Below, piece after piece: positions 42,731 through 53,618 of a stretch of DNA of 64,000 nt (positions are counted from its first letter, which is position 1; every line of letters starts with the position of its first letter). Position numbers and translations under genes: made by a program. The notes under the pieces are model-generated. The model made no database searches. It saw nothing but the letters and a program-made list of their open reading frames with translations, and was not told where the DNA came from. Origin of the DNA: Bacillus mesophilus (lineage in GTDB: Bacteria > Bacillota > Bacilli > Bacillales > SA4); the NCBI RefSeq assembly GCF_011008845.1, contig NZ_JAAIWM010000001.1, positions 248,001 through 312,000 of the forward strand, given 5' to 3'.

Positions 42731-44200
42731 TTGAACCAAGAAGAAACTCCGTTGTTTACGGGTTTATTAGAACATGCTAAAAAGAATCCTATACAATTTC
42801 ATATTCCAGGGCATAAAAAGGGAAGCGGTATTGACCCTGAATTTCGCGACTTTATTGGTATGAATGCATTATCAATAGATTTAATAAATATTGGTCCATT
42901 AGATGATCTTCATCACCCAAAGGGAATGATAAAGAAAGCGCAAGACCTTGCAGCAAAAGCATTTGGTGCTGATTATACATTCTTTTCCGTACAAGGAACA
43001 AGCGGAGCCATTATGACTATGGTTATGTCTGTTTGTGGACCAGGAGATAAAATAATTGTACCCCGTAATGTACATAAATCAGTTATGTCAGCTATTATTT
43101 TCTCAGGTGCCACGCCTGTGTTTATCCATCCTGTTATTGACAAGGAATTAGGGATTTCCCATGGGATAACTCCTGATTCTGTTGAAAAAGCATTAGAGCA
43201 AAACCCAGAAGCAAAAGGGGTTCTTGTCATTAACCCTACCTATTTTGGAGTTTCAGCAGATTTAAAGAAGATTGTGGAGATTGCCCATTCTTATGATGTT
43301 CCTGTATTAGTGGATGAGGCTCATGGTGTACATATTCATTTCCATGATGAACTCCCGCTATCAGCGATGCAAGCAGGAGCAGATATGGCCGCAACTAGTG
43401 TTCATAAACTCGGGGGCTCGATGACTCAAAGCTCAATCCTAAATATAAAAGGTGGACTTGTCTCACCCAAAAGAGTTCAATCAATTATTAGTATGCTGAC
43501 AACGACATCTACATCCTATCTTCTGCTTGCATCTTTGGATGCTGCAAGAAGAAGGCTGGCTACTGAAGGTAAGGAACTTGCAAGTAAAGCTATCGCACTT
43601 GCTGAGAAAACAAGAAATGAAATCAACGAAATTGAGCGTCTATATTGTGTTGGAAAAGAAATAGTAGGTACAAATGCTACCCATGATTATGATCCGACAA
43701 AATTAACGATTTCTGTTAAGGAATTAGGTGTTACCGGTTACGATGTTGAAAAATGGCTTCGAGAGCAATGGAATATCGAAGTCGAGCTTTCTGATTTATA
43801 TAATATATTATGTATCATCACACCTGGAGATACTGAAACAGAAACAGGCATCCTCGTAAATGCCCTAAAGGAATTATCTGAAACCTTTAAGCATCTAGGA
43901 AAAAAGGAAACTGTTAATGTATTCGTCCCAGATATTCCAGTTCTAGCCTTAACACCTCGAGATGCATTTTATTCTGAAACTGAGGTTGTTCCATTTGCGG
44001 AATCAGCTGGAAGAATTATTGCTGAATTTATTATGGTATATCCTCCTGGGATTCCCATTTTCATTCCAGGTGAGATCATCACTGAAGAAAATTTAAGCTA
44101 TATCAAAAAAAATCAAGACGTTGGTTTACCTGTTCAAGGGCCTGAAGATTTTAACTTAAACCATTTACGCGTAATTAAGGAACATCGGGCGATCCGCTAA
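42731..44200 (+). CDS. speA: Arginine decarboxylase (Orn/Lys/Arg decarboxylase family)
   Basis: SpeA decarboxylates arginine to agmatine for polyamine synthesis and needs PLP. The 489-residue product has FHIPGHKKGSGIDPEF, FSVQGTSGAIMTMVM, LVDEAHGVHIHFHDELP and the PLP lysine in TSVHKLGGSMTQSS. The start is a TTG (42731) after AAAGAGGTG; an in-frame ATG further upstream has no ribosome site. Length and N-terminus match B. subtilis SpeA. It is convergent with the SR1 RNA gene and shares its terminator. Lysine or ornithine decarboxylation cannot be fully excluded. Confidence 0.92.
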   Translation: MNQEETPLFTGLLEHAKKNPIQFHIPGHKKGSGIDPEFRDFIGMNALSIDLINIGPLDDLHHPKGMIKKAQDLAAKAFGADYTFFSVQGTSGAIMTMVMSVCGPGDKIIVPRNVHKSVMSAIIFSGATPVFIHPVIDKELGISHGITPDSVEKALEQNPEAKGVLVINPTYFGVSADLKKIVEIAHSYDVPVLVDEAHGVHIHFHDELPLSAMQAGADMAATSVHKLGGSMTQSSILNIKGGLVSPKRVQSIISMLTTTSTSYLLLASLDAARRRLATEGKELASKAIALAEKTRNEINEIERLYCVGKEIVGTNATHDYDPTKLTISVKELGVTGYDVEKWLREQWNIEVELSDLYNILCIITPGDTETETGILVNALKELSETFKHLGKKETVNVFVPDIPVLALTPRDAFYSETEVVPFAESAGRIIAEFIMVYPPGIPIFIPGEIITEENLSYIKKNQDVGLPVQGPEDFNLNHLRVIKEHRAIR

Positions 44201-44212
44201 CAAATAAAGAAG

Positions 44213-44244
44213 AAGCATGCAGAAATTTCTGCATGCTTTTTTAT
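44213..44244. terminator. Bidirectional terminator of speA and SR1
   Basis: AAGCATGCAG pairs perfectly with CTGCATGCTT around AAATTT, with six Ts on the plus strand and a T-rich minus-strand tail. Confidence 0.92.
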
Positions 44245-44254
44245 TAGTCATCAT

Positions 44255-44377
44255 TTATTTTTCTTTATGATCTTTTGAACATGTACAAGTATTGCAAGTA
44301 GCATATAAGGTTGTTACTTTCTCTTCATCAAAATGCTCAATTGTCTTTTCACAAGTCTGGCATATGATTACACCCAT
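44255..44377 (-). CDS. sr1P: GapA-binding peptide SR1P
   Basis: This 40-residue peptide begins MGVIICQTCEKTIEHFDEEK and continues VTTLYATCNTCTCSKDHK. It matches the B. subtilis SR1P pattern of two Cys-containing ends around the core VTTLYxTC. SR1P binds glyceraldehyde-3-phosphate dehydrogenase GapA and stimulates RNase J1. Five cysteines are present and could bind zinc. The ribosome site is AAGGGG about ten bases before ATG. The frame is too short for routine gene finding. Confidence 0.88.
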   Translation of the reverse strand: MGVIICQTCEKTIEHFDEEKVTTLYATCNTCTCSKDHKEK

Positions 44378-44433
44378 GTTTTCTCATCCCCTTGTCTTAT
44401 AATGAAAGCGGTAACAAAACACTCTATAATCAT

Positions 44434-44462
44434 ATATTAATATGTCACATTTAAGATGTCAA
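44434..44462 (-). promoter_or_regulatory. Promoter of SR1
   Basis: On the minus strand TTGACA (44457-44462), 17 bases, then TAATAT (44434-44439). The spacer contains a CcpN-type operator. Confidence 0.82.
44439..44449 (-). promoter_or_regulatory. CcpN operator in the SR1 promoter spacer
   Basis: TGTGACATATT fits the TRTGHYATAYW consensus for CcpN at every position. It lies between the -35 and -10 boxes. Confidence 0.72.
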
Positions 44463-44471
44463 TCATTAATT

Positions 44472-44482
44472 TGTATAACACA
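44472..44482 (-). promoter_or_regulatory. Upstream CcpN operator of SR1
   Basis: TGTGTTATACA fits TRTGHYATAYW at every position. It starts 33 bases upstream of the first site, about three helical turns, on the same face of the DNA. Confidence 0.72.
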
Positions 44483-44540
44483 TTGGGAGAATTAACATGC
44501 ATAGTAAGACCCTATTAAAAAGCTTCGATAGTCTCAATTT

Positions 44541-44840
44541 CTACTCATACTGCGTTTCAAAACTTGCTGACGGGATAGTCTCTTTGAAAAACTCAGCTAA
44601 ATCTTCTGCTTCTTTAAATGAACGAATTTTAAATGTTTGTTGTAGAGTTTCAATATTTTGAATATCCTGAGGATCAAGAAGAGCGGATCTACCTGTTTGC
44701 ATGCAGATTGCTAGGGGCTTACCAAAGAACATATTTGTATAAACTAGGCCAAAATCGTACCGAACGTCATCTGTTGTAAATCCTACAAATCTAACTTTAG
44801 CGGTTTCATTTTCATCATATAGCCTTTCAAAATAATTCAT
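44541..44840 (-). CDS. DUF3055-like conserved protein
   Basis: The 99-residue soluble protein (MNYFERLYDENETAKVRFVGF, YDFGLVYTNMFFGKPLAICM, QTGRSALLDPQDI) resembles the DUF3055 family of Bacillales. Function unknown. Its start has AAAGGAGGAATAGG. It is a single gene; no clear terminator hairpin lies after it, though SR1 begins about 60 bases further on. Confidence 0.72.
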   Translation of the reverse strand: MNYFERLYDENETAKVRFVGFTTDDVRYDFGLVYTNMFFGKPLAICMQTGRSALLDPQDIQNIETLQQTFKIRSFKEAEDLAEFFKETIPSASFETQYE

Positions 44841-45132
44841 CCTATTCCTCCTTTATTTAACTATTCAGAATATTATTATAAAACAAATCAACCATTACCA
44901 CAAGCAAGACAAATTACCCATTTACCTAATAATTAAACGTTCTCCCTGATAATTAGCACAATTTAATTGTAAATGTTTAAATTTGAATGCTAAAATAGGG
45001 AAGGTTAGTACTTAATCTTACGTATTCTCTTTAAAATTACTACAAAGCCAATAGTTTAGACTGATATTGCTTTATATAATAAAAGCTATATTCTAAATAA
45101 GGTAAAAACATGCTGATAGGAGTGAAGTTAGT

Positions 45133-45567
45133 TTGAGTCAGAGTGCATACATAAAGCTAGTACCAGCTTCAACCAAGCAGGAAATAACACTTGATGAAGT
45201 AAAGGATTTATTTAAATACTATAAGGAAATTACCTCTAAAACAGGCTCTCAAGTTGACTGGCAATACGGAGAAGCAGCCTTCCCATATGACTTAAGAGAA
45301 AAAGAAGAAGGTAAGGATCAATGGTTCTATTTAAAATCAGAGGAAAGAGGATACCATATGTTAGTAGTTGGTACAGGCTCTGAAGAGATAGAGGACGAAG
45401 ATGGAAACAGAAATATTCAACATTATATCCAAGTAGTACTACCTGAAGGCGCTTCATACGGAGATAAAGGAAAAGGAAATGAGTTTTGCAAGTTTCTTGC
45501 TAGGAAGTTAGAAGGCGAGTTACATTTATTCAATGGCCGAATCATGTATTATTATAAGAGAAAATAG
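45133..45567 (+). CDS. DUF1885-like conserved protein
   Basis: The 144-residue acidic soluble product (SAYIKLVPASTKQEITLDEV, WFYLKSEERGYHMLVVGTG, HYIQVVLPEGASYGDKGKGNE) resembles the DUF1885 family, known from a structural-genomics entry without assigned function. The start is a TTG following TAGGAGTGAAG. It ends at a strong terminator shared with the convergent lipoprotein peptidase gene. Confidence 0.72.
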   Translation: MSQSAYIKLVPASTKQEITLDEVKDLFKYYKEITSKTGSQVDWQYGEAAFPYDLREKEEGKDQWFYLKSEERGYHMLVVGTGSEEIEDEDGNRNIQHYIQVVLPEGASYGDKGKGNEFCKFLARKLEGELHLFNGRIMYYYKRK

Positions 45568-45619
45568 CTAAAGGTTAGTCTTACTACCCTTGAATACATA
45601 ATTTCCAATAAATCACAAA

Positions 45620-45651
45620 AAAAAAAAGATAGCATACCTGCTATCTTTTTT
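45620..45651. terminator. Bidirectional terminator between the DUF1885-like and M23 genes
   Basis: AAAAAGATAGC pairs with GCTATCTTTTT around six bases, with long A and T runs. Confidence 0.92.
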
Positions 45652-45652
45652 A

Positions 45653-46720
45653 CTATTCAAAGACTGTAGTTAATATTGTAATCACTTCTTCATTACCAAG
45701 TCCTTCCCAAAACAACTCATTATATATAAGTAAATCCAAATGCAAATGGTATTCAGTACTATTCTTTAGCACTTCCCCACTTGTCCCACTGTTCCCTACA
45801 TATCCGATGACTGTTTCGTTTGTAACATTGTCACCAACAGATAAATCTTCTGCGACTCGATCTAAATGTGCAAATCTAGCAAGAATTCCATTCGGATAAT
45901 ACACCCAAACTTGCTTTCCACGTAATTTATCTAATATAAATTCGGGGGTGACTTCAGTATTTGAAGCAATGGATAAATCTTTATTTCTCTCTTCTATTGA
46001 AGAGTAACCTCGATAGTCATGATCAATTCTAATAATCTTCCCTTCACCCATGCCATAAACGGGCGTATTGGGATTGATTGCAACATTTGTCCCATACTGA
46101 TAGAAGTCTAATCCTTCATGTGTCCCATTTCGATAGTTTCGAGGGGCACCTGGGAGGTGAGATCGTATTGTACTTACTTTTGCACCGCTTATCGGATTCT
46201 CTAGTACTGAGAGTTGACTGATTATTTCTTCTACACTAGTTGGTCTAGTCGGGGATGCACTTACTGGGATTTCATCCTTCTTCCCACCCATTGAGATTTT
46301 CACAGTAGATTTACCTTCTGGTTTTACTACCCATTCTATTTCCTTGTCTAAAAAAGCGATTGAGATATAGGGTTTATTCTCAATAATAGACAAGTGGTTA
46401 CGTTGTGTAGGTACATACTCTAGATTTTTCTCATATACCGGAACTCCATAAACAAGTCTGTAATGCATTTGGCTTTCTATTAAAGTAAGCACTCTATTTA
46501 TTTCATCAAATTGATACTTTATATTTCCTTTTTCGGACAGTTCTTCAAGAGAAATATATGATTGATTATTTAGTTTTGTAACATTAAAGGAATAAAAAGG
46601 TTCTAATTTGGGCGTTTTCACCTGATGAAATTTACTCTCCTGTTTCTTGGCCTCATCCTCTTTTGCACATCCAGCTACGACTATAAGTAAAACAATTAAA
46701 AGAATCATCCATTTCCTCAT
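45653..46720 (-). CDS. M23 family metallopeptidase lipoprotein
   Basis: The 355-residue product has signal peptide and lipobox (LLIVVAGC). An N-terminal region resembles a copper-amine-oxidase-like stalk (NNQSYISLEELSEKGNIKYQF, NKPYISIAFLDKEIEW). The C-terminal LytM/M23 domain keeps the zinc motifs: THEGLDF (HxxxD), IGYVGNSGTSGE and HLHLDLL (HxH). It should cleave or bind peptidoglycan at the cell surface or spore envelope. A long insertion (about residues 245-285) interrupts the M23 core between YRGYSS and VWVYYP. Exact role unknown. Confidence 0.88.
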   Translation of the reverse strand: MRKWMILLIVLLIVVAGCAKEDEAKKQESKFHQVKTPKLEPFYSFNVTKLNNQSYISLEELSEKGNIKYQFDEINRVLTLIESQMHYRLVYGVPVYEKNLEYVPTQRNHLSIIENKPYISIAFLDKEIEWVVKPEGKSTVKISMGGKKDEIPVSASPTRPTSVEEIISQLSVLENPISGAKVSTIRSHLPGAPRNYRNGTHEGLDFYQYGTNVAINPNTPVYGMGEGKIIRIDHDYRGYSSIEERNKDLSIASNTEVTPEFILDKLRGKQVWVYYPNGILARFAHLDRVAEDLSVGDNVTNETVIGYVGNSGTSGEVLKNSTEYHLHLDLLIYNELFWEGLGNEEVITILTTVFE

Positions 46721-46864
46721 AGATATGTCCTTTCTTGTTACTAGCTTTAACTGTTTTTCTTATATTCTAACCTCTTTCAAAGCAAGGAAGCAAATCGCTC
46801 CCTTGTTGCTCTTGAAAATTTGCCTGTTTTTCTGATGCCGTTGAATTAAAAAGTCCCAAAAATA

Positions 46865-46896
46865 AAACAAAAAGAAAGCAGAAATCCCCTGCCTTC
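46865..46896 (-). terminator. Possible terminator of the polysaccharide deacetylase gene
   Basis: On the minus strand GAAGGCAG pairs with CTGCTTTC around seven bases, followed by TTTTTG. Confidence 0.5.
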
Positions 46897-46902
46897 CTTC
46901 CT

Positions 46903-47796
46903 TTATTTATTTCTAGATGCAGTAGCAATTAAATTCGGATCAATTATTTCATACCCTTTTTCATGTAAGCCTTCGATAATTTCCGGAAGCGCCTGATAAG
47001 TCCATTCCCTGTCATGCATAAGTAAGTTAGCTCCATTAGTTAATAAATTCGTATTTACCATAATGTCAGCAAGTGCCTCTTTATTCATATATTCCTTCAT
47101 AAAATCATAGCCATAAGTCCAGTTCATTAATACCATACCTTCCTGCCTCACGACCTCCCTAGCGTAATCAGTATTAGCTCCAAATGGTGCTCTGAAAAAC
47201 TTGGGTTTTTCACCTGTAATTTTTTCTATTTCTTCACTTAGTAAAACAATCTCCTCATACTGCTCTTGTTCTGTTAATTTCTTTAAGTTCTTATGATTCC
47301 ATGTATGATTTCCGATTGGAAAACCTAAATCATAAATTTGTTTTAAAATAGCCTTCTCTTCAGGCGTATCAATAAAATGACCATTAACAAAAAATATAGC
47401 TCCAACACCTTTTTCTTTTAGTAACTTTGCTATTTCTAATCCATATTGATCTGGAGCATCATCAAAAGTAAAAAGAACGACTTTATCGTTTGCACCATCA
47501 ATAGGTTGAACATTCCAGTTTGATTCATTTACTTTATATTGTGGCTCATCAAATGTTTGATTTATAGTTTCACTTTCCGCGTCAATTATTGAATCATCTT
47601 TTCCTTCTGTTGATTCATCCTCGTGGTTAGGTTCATGCTCAGATTCCTTATCTATAACTGTAATCTCATTTTCTTTCTCAACTTCAACTTGAGGTGGAAT
47701 AGATTCCTTTTGCTCAGTTGCTTGGTCAGTTTCGTTAGCACAAGCAGTCATTGTAAAAAGTAGAGTAAATAGCAATATTTTAGAAATTTTCTTCAC
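46903..47796 (-). CDS. Polysaccharide deacetylase lipoprotein (NodB domain)
   Basis: The 297-residue product has signal peptide and lipobox TAC, an acidic low-complexity linker (about residues 25-90) and a NodB homology domain. Its catalytic motifs are VLFTFDDAPD (metal and base Asp pair), NHTWNHKNL (HxxxxH), FFRAPFGANTDY and LLMHD. It probably removes acetyl groups from peptidoglycan at the cell surface. The GTG at 47794-47796 follows GGAGG and is the start; an upstream ATG overlaps that ribosome site. Confidence 0.9.
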   Translation of the reverse strand: MKKISKILLFTLLFTMTACANETDQATEQKESIPPQVEVEKENEITVIDKESEHEPNHEDESTEGKDDSIIDAESETINQTFDEPQYKVNESNWNVQPIDGANDKVVLFTFDDAPDQYGLEIAKLLKEKGVGAIFFVNGHFIDTPEEKAILKQIYDLGFPIGNHTWNHKNLKKLTEQEQYEEIVLLSEEIEKITGEKPKFFRAPFGANTDYAREVVRQEGMVLMNWTYGYDFMKEYMNKEALADIMVNTNLLTNGANLLMHDREWTYQALPEIIEGLHEKGYEIIDPNLIATASRNK

Positions 47797-47853
47797 ATAC
47801 TCTCCTCCAAAAAACATAATATATATTGATTAGCAGGCACATCAGGACAAAAA

Positions 47854-48114
47854 TCAAAATATGGTTTGAAAAACTTTAAGACCCCAACTAAAAACTTGTT
47901 GTAATAAGAAGAAGACAGACAATGTACTAAGTGTTATTTTTAGTGAATGCCTTGTATTGTATCCATAAGCGTTAGCAACAAAAAAGGCTAAATAAAGAAA
48001 TACACAAAACAATAGGATCTTTGCATATATTCGATCTTGTTGTGACAGCATTTCCACTATTAAAAAACAACTATAGATTAAATTTTGCAAACTAATCACA
48101 ACTAATCCCTTCAT
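47854..48114 (-). CDS. Small hypothetical membrane protein
   Basis: The 86-residue product has three hydrophobic segments (ISLQNLIYSCFLIVEML, AKILLFCVFLYLAFFVANAY, ITLSTLSVFFLLQQVFSW). I recognise no family. The ATG at 48112-48114 has TTAGGAG at eight bases; the frame is open upstream with another Met that has none. Lacking a known family, the call rests on the ribosome site, length and membrane pattern. Confidence 0.6.
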   Translation of the reverse strand: MKGLVVISLQNLIYSCFLIVEMLSQQDRIYAKILLFCVFLYLAFFVANAYGYNTRHSLKITLSTLSVFFLLQQVFSWGLKVFQTIF

Positions 48115-48267
48115 TTGAAATTCTCCTAACTTTTTCACATTTATTAGATGTTTATGCAAAAAAGCTGATAGTATTTTTCATTTTTGTAACAAATAAATGA
48201 CAAGCATAAATTTTACTAGTTAAACATGATACAATATGCCTAACTTTACTTTGTAAATAAAGGGTGA

Positions 48268-48657
48268 GTGAGCAGCTATATGTATAAAGTGGTCTTCCTT
48301 CTATCTAGTTCTTTATTATTATTAACCTCCTGTCAATTTGGAAACAGTGAAAACGACTCAAAGCTTACGTCACTTTTAGAAGCTGACGCCTTATACATAT
48401 CTAATGAAGAGGATCTTATGCTAGAAAACGAGTATTATAACGCCTTAATTGAGGTCAAAAGGCTCTATCCTGAGGATTTAGAAGAGGTTATTGTCCTCTC
48501 TAATGAGGATATAGTGAGTATTGAGAAAGAACTCCTTGTAAAAACATATCCTACCTTATTGTTAATAGATCGGAATGAAATTATCGCTAAAATTGAAGGT
48601 CAAAATGAGAAGACAACCATTATTAATAAAATCTCTGACTATATAGAAACCAAATAA
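48268..48657 (+). CDS. Small lipoprotein with thioredoxin-like tail
   Basis: The product of about 129 residues has a signal peptide and lipobox (LLLLTSC). The C-terminal half has a strand-turn-strand pattern like the second half of a thioredoxin fold, with cis-Pro-like YPTLLLIDRNEIIAKIEG, but no CxxC. Similar proteins are annotated small peptidoglycan-associated lipoprotein in Bacilli, without proof. The GTG at 48268 follows AAAGGGTGA closely; the ATG twelve bases later is a possible start. It is convergent with pdhD and shares its terminator. Confidence 0.68.
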   Translation: MSSYMYKVVFLLSSSLLLLTSCQFGNSENDSKLTSLLEADALYISNEEDLMLENEYYNALIEVKRLYPEDLEEVIVLSNEDIVSIEKELLVKTYPTLLLIDRNEIIAKIEGQNEKTTIINKISDYIETK

Positions 48658-48689
48658 AAAATCGCCCTCATAAGAGGACGATTTTTTTC
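48658..48689. terminator. Bidirectional terminator of the small lipoprotein gene and pdhD
   Basis: AAATCGCCCTC pairs with GAGGACGATTT (one mismatch) around four bases, with seven Ts on the plus strand. Confidence 0.88.
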
Positions 48690-50098
48690 TATTTTACAAT
48701 ATGAATAGGACTACCAATAGCAACTTCAGCTGCTTCCATTGAGATCTCACCTAATGTTGGATGTGCATGAATAGTCATCGCAATATCTTCAGCTGTCATA
48801 CCTGCTTCAATTGCAAGACCCAGTTCAGCAATCATATCTGATGCATTTGTACCTACGATTTGAGCACCGACTACCAGACCGTCCTCTTTACGAGTTACAA
48901 GCTTCAGGAAGCCATCTGCACTATCTAGCGCTAAAGCACGGCCGTTTGCTCCAAATGGGAATTTAGAAGCGTTAACCTCTATTCCTTCGGCCTTAGCTTC
49001 ATGCTCTTGATATCCGACAGTTGCCATTTCTGGGTCTGTGAAAACAACAGCTGGAATGGCTAGATAATCTATTTGAGCAGGGTGACCACTAATGGCTTCT
49101 GCAGCTACTTTACCTTCATAAGAGGCTTTGTGAGCTAAAGGAGGTCCATCAACTATGTCACCAATTGCATAAATATTATTAACAGAAGTTCTGCATTGTT
49201 TGTCGATCTTAATAACCCCACGATCTGTTTTTTCAATGCCGACTTGTTCGATTCCTAATTCATCAGTATTTGGCTTACGACCAACTGTTACTAAGCAGTA
49301 ATCAGCCTCTACTGTCTGCGCTTCACCATTTACTTCAAATGTTACCTTAACACCATTCTCGGTCTCTTCTACACCTTTTGCCATCGCTTTAGTAAAGATT
49401 TCAACGCCTTTTTTCTTTAAACGACGCTTCACCACTGCTGACATTTGCTTTTCGAAACCATTTAACAGCTCATCAGCACCTTCAACGATGACAACCTCTG
49501 TTCCAAAGTTTGCGTAAGCAGTTCCTAATTCAGTTCCAATATAACCGCCACCAATAACGACCATTTTCTTAGGAATTTCATTAAGGTTAAGAGCACCTGT
49601 CGAATCAATAACGCGCTTAGAGAATTTAAAGGTAGGAATTTCGATAGGTCTAGAACCTGTTGCAATGATACAATTATTGAATTTATAAGTTTGTGCCGAA
49701 TTGTCATCCATAATACGAACCGTATTTTGATCAACAAAGTACGCTTCACCTGATAAGATTTGAATTTTATTTCCTTTTAGTAAACCTTCAACTCCACCAG
49801 TTAGCTTTTTGACAATACTACCTTTCCATTCCTGTACCTTAGAGAAATCAACAGTAACATTTTCTGCCTTAATTCCCATATCTTCAGAATGCAAGGCAGT
49901 CTCGTAACGATGAGCTGCAGCGATTAATGCCTTTGATGGGATACACCCAACATTTAAGCAAACACCGCCTAAAGTACCTCTATCAACAATAGTTACTTTT
50001 TGACCTAATTGTGCAGCTCTAATTGCAGCTACGTAACCACCTGGTCCAGCTCCAATGACAAGAGTATCAAGTTCGATCGGAAAATCTCCAACTACCAT
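48689..50098 (-). CDS. pdhD: Dihydrolipoamide dehydrogenase (E3)
   Basis: E3 reoxidises the lipoyl groups of the pyruvate dehydrogenase complex and passes electrons to NAD. The 469-residue flavoprotein has the FAD loop [13 protein letters not shown], the redox cysteines C47 and C52 in [15 protein letters not shown], the NAD loop [13 protein letters not shown] and the catalytic HAHPTLGE near the C-terminus. It is the last gene of pdhABCD, four bases after pdhC, followed by the strong terminator. Confidence 0.97.
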   Translation of the reverse strand: MVVGDFPIELDTLVIGAGPGGYVAAIRAAQLGQKVTIVDRGTLGGVCLNVGCIPSKALIAAAHRYETALHSEDMGIKAENVTVDFSKVQEWKGSIVKKLTGGVEGLLKGNKIQILSGEAYFVDQNTVRIMDDNSAQTYKFNNCIIATGSRPIEIPTFKFSKRVIDSTGALNLNEIPKKMVVIGGGYIGTELGTAYANFGTEVVIVEGADELLNGFEKQMSAVVKRRLKKKGVEIFTKAMAKGVEETENGVKVTFEVNGEAQTVEADYCLVTVGRKPNTDELGIEQVGIEKTDRGVIKIDKQCRTSVNNIYAIGDIVDGPPLAHKASYEGKVAAEAISGHPAQIDYLAIPAVVFTDPEMATVGYQEHEAKAEGIEVNASKFPFGANGRALALDSADGFLKLVTRKEDGLVVGAQIVGTNASDMIAELGLAIEAGMTAEDIAMTIHAHPTLGEISMEAAEVAIGSPIHIVK

Positions 50099-50102
50099 TA
50101 GA

Positions 50103-51431
50103 TTACGCCTCCATTAAAATTAATTGTGGATCATTCAATAAGCGTTTGATATGATTTAATGCATTTTGTGCAGTTGCCCCATCAATCATACGGTGATCAA
50201 AGCTTAATGATAATGCAAGTACTGGTGCAACAACAATCTCACCATTTTGAACGACAGGCTTTTCAGCTATTCTTCCAATACCAAGAATCGCTACCTCTGG
50301 ATGGTTAATTACAGGTGTAAACCATTGACCTCCAGCAGAACCAATATTTGTTATTGTGCATGAAGCACCCTTCATCTCAGCAGGTGCTAACTTCCCGTCA
50401 CGAGCTTTTGTTGCTAATTCATTTATCTCATTTGAAATTTCATAAATTGATTTACGATCAGCATTTTTAACTACAGGTACTAGTAAACCTTTTTCAGTAT
50501 CTGCTGCAATACCAATGTTGAAATAATGCTTGTGAACGATTTCTTCTGTTGCGTCATCCAATGAAGTATTTAACACTGGATACTTTTTAAGTGCAGAAGT
50601 TAGCGCCTTAACAACATATGGTAGATATGTTAACTTTATACCTTGGTCAGATGCATGCTGTTTGAACTTCTTGCGATGTGCAACTAGCTCTGTTACATCT
50701 ACCTCATCCATTAGTGTTACGTGAGGAGCTGTATGCTTAGAGTTAACCATTGCCTTAGCAATCGCCTTACGCATACCACTCATTTTCTCACGAGTTTCTG
50801 GGAATTCTCCGGCAGGAATTGGAGTAGCAGCAGACTTTGTCTCACTTACACTTTCAGCAGCAGGCTGTGTCGTCTGTGAATCTTTAGACTCTTGAACTTT
50901 AGCTCCGCCTGTTAAGAAAGCATCTATATCAGCTTTAACAACTCTTCCATTTTTACCAGATCCTGCAACTTGACGGATATCCACGTCTTTCTCACGAGCA
51001 TATTTACGAACTGATGGCATTGCAATTACTCGGCGGTTAGGGTCAGCTGCAGGAGTATCTTCCTTTTTAGCTGAAGGTGCTACTGGAGCTTCCTTAGCTT
51101 CCTTTGCAGGTTCTGCCTTTGGTGCCTCAGGCTTTTTCTCTTCTTTCGGGTGATCATCGTGATCATCACCTTTAAACTTAAGGTTCTCATATCCTGGCGC
51201 ATCAAAAGTAACAATTGTTTGTCCAACAGTTGCTGTATCACCTTCATTTACATTTAGCTCTAGGACTTTTCCTTTAACAGGAGAAGGAATCTCTACAACA
51301 GCTTTATCATTTTGCACTTCAGCAAGCACGTCGTCCTCATTTATTTCATCGCCGGGCTTTACAAACCACTTTACGATTTCACCTTCATGAATACCCTCAC
51401 CGATATCAGGTAATTTAAATTGAAATGACAC
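50103..51431 (-). CDS. pdhC: Dihydrolipoamide acetyltransferase (E2)
   Basis: E2 forms the core of the pyruvate dehydrogenase complex and moves acetyl from lipoamide to CoA. The 442-residue product has one lipoyl domain (lipoyl lysine K43 in [12 protein letters not shown]), an Ala/Pro/Glu-rich linker, an E1/E3-binding domain ([17 protein letters not shown]), a second linker and the catalytic domain ending with [10 protein letters not shown]. The GTG at 51429-51431 follows a perfect AAGGAGG; an upstream TTG contains that site. Length equals the B. subtilis enzyme. Confidence 0.97.
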   Translation of the reverse strand: MSFQFKLPDIGEGIHEGEIVKWFVKPGDEINEDDVLAEVQNDKAVVEIPSPVKGKVLELNVNEGDTATVGQTIVTFDAPGYENLKFKGDDHDDHPKEEKKPEAPKAEPAKEAKEAPVAPSAKKEDTPAADPNRRVIAMPSVRKYAREKDVDIRQVAGSGKNGRVVKADIDAFLTGGAKVQESKDSQTTQPAAESVSETKSAATPIPAGEFPETREKMSGMRKAIAKAMVNSKHTAPHVTLMDEVDVTELVAHRKKFKQHASDQGIKLTYLPYVVKALTSALKKYPVLNTSLDDATEEIVHKHYFNIGIAADTEKGLLVPVVKNADRKSIYEISNEINELATKARDGKLAPAEMKGASCTITNIGSAGGQWFTPVINHPEVAILGIGRIAEKPVVQNGEIVVAPVLALSLSFDHRMIDGATAQNALNHIKRLLNDPQLILMEA

Positions 51432-51521
51432 GGTATATACCTCCTTTTTCAAATGAAGAAATTATAAATCGTAAAGAGAAACCATATTAACACTAGTTTC
51501 TCTTCTACTTTTATTGAGATT

Positions 51522-52499
51522 TTAGAAATTTAAAACTTTCTTTGCAGTTTCAATTACATCCTTATAATTTGGAAGCCAAACGCTCTCCGCTGCAGAGAAT
51601 GCAAATACAGTATCAGGTGCAGCTACACGTAATACAGGTGCTTCTAAGCTTAATATTGCGCGGTCATTAATTTCTGCTACAACATTAGCTGCAACACCTG
51701 CTTGTTTTTGAGCTTCCTGTACAACAATTGCTCTTCCTGTCTTCTCTACAGAAGCAATAATGGTTTCAAGATCTAAAGGTTGGACAGTACGTAAATCGAT
51801 AACTTCTACAGAATGACCTTCCTTTTCAAGCTCTTCAGCTGCTTTTAATGATTCATGCACCATTGCACCATAAGTGATAATTGATAAGTCAGTTCCTTCA
51901 CGTTTTACATCAGCTTTACCGATTTCAATTGTATATTCACCCTCAGGAACTTCTCCACGGAATGAACGGTAAAGCTTCATGTGCTCTAGGAAGATAACTG
52001 GATCATTGTCTCTAATCGCCGAAATCAGTAGACCTTTTGCATCATAAGGAGTAGAAGGAATAACAACTTTTAATCCTGGTTGTTGAACCATTAACCCTTC
52101 TAAACTATCAGCATGTAACTCAGGTGTATGTACACCGCCTCCGAATGGAGAACGAATGGTTACAGGTGAGCTGTAACGTCCACCAGAACGATATCTCATT
52201 CTCGCCATCTGACCTGAAATAGAATCCATTACCTCATATACGAAACCAAAGAATTGGATTTCTGGAACTGGTCTGTAACCTTGAAGTGCTAACCCAATTG
52301 CAAGACCTCCGATTCCAGACTCTGCAAGTGGTGTATCAAACACACGATCTTCACCAAATTCAGCCTGAAGCCCTTCTGTCGCGCGGAATACGCCTCCGTT
52401 AACTCCAACGTCCTCTCCAAATACTAATACATTAGGATCGTTTTTTAACTCCGTGCGTAACGCATCCGTGATTGCTTGAATCATTGTCATTTGCGCCAT
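51522..52499 (-). CDS. pdhB: Pyruvate dehydrogenase E1 component beta subunit
   Basis: With PdhA it decarboxylates pyruvate. The 325-residue product has [16 protein letters not shown], the cofactor-side loop [38 protein letters not shown] and [17 protein letters not shown]. These are the standard E1-beta blocks. Its start lies four bases after pdhA's stop, so the E1 subunits are translated together. The 90-base gap to pdhC contains no terminator. Confidence 0.97.
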   Translation of the reverse strand: MAQMTMIQAITDALRTELKNDPNVLVFGEDVGVNGGVFRATEGLQAEFGEDRVFDTPLAESGIGGLAIGLALQGYRPVPEIQFFGFVYEVMDSISGQMARMRYRSGGRYSSPVTIRSPFGGGVHTPELHADSLEGLMVQQPGLKVVIPSTPYDAKGLLISAIRDNDPVIFLEHMKLYRSFRGEVPEGEYTIEIGKADVKREGTDLSIITYGAMVHESLKAAEELEKEGHSVEVIDLRTVQPLDLETIIASVEKTGRAIVVQEAQKQAGVAANVVAEINDRAILSLEAPVLRVAAPDTVFAFSAAESVWLPNYKDVIETAKKVLNF

Positions 52500-52502
52500 G
52501 GA

Positions 52503-53618
<1,116 letters not shown>

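Larger units (their letters stand above)
44203..44427 (-). ncRNA. sr1: SR1 dual-function regulatory RNA
   Basis: In B. subtilis SR1 lies between pdhD and speA, acts as an antisense regulator of ahrC mRNA and encodes the SR1P peptide. Here, next to speA, a sigma-A promoter (44434-44462), a 40-codon SR1P-like frame and a terminator shared with speA define a transcript of about 225 nt. Two exact matches to the CcpN consensus flank the promoter. Its start is inferred from the -10 box. The base-pairing region to ahrC cannot be checked without that gene. Confidence 0.82.

Noticed and set aside
44841-45132. RNA gene between the DUF3055-like and DUF1885-like genes
   Set aside because: AT-rich with no stable hairpin, promoter pair or terminator.
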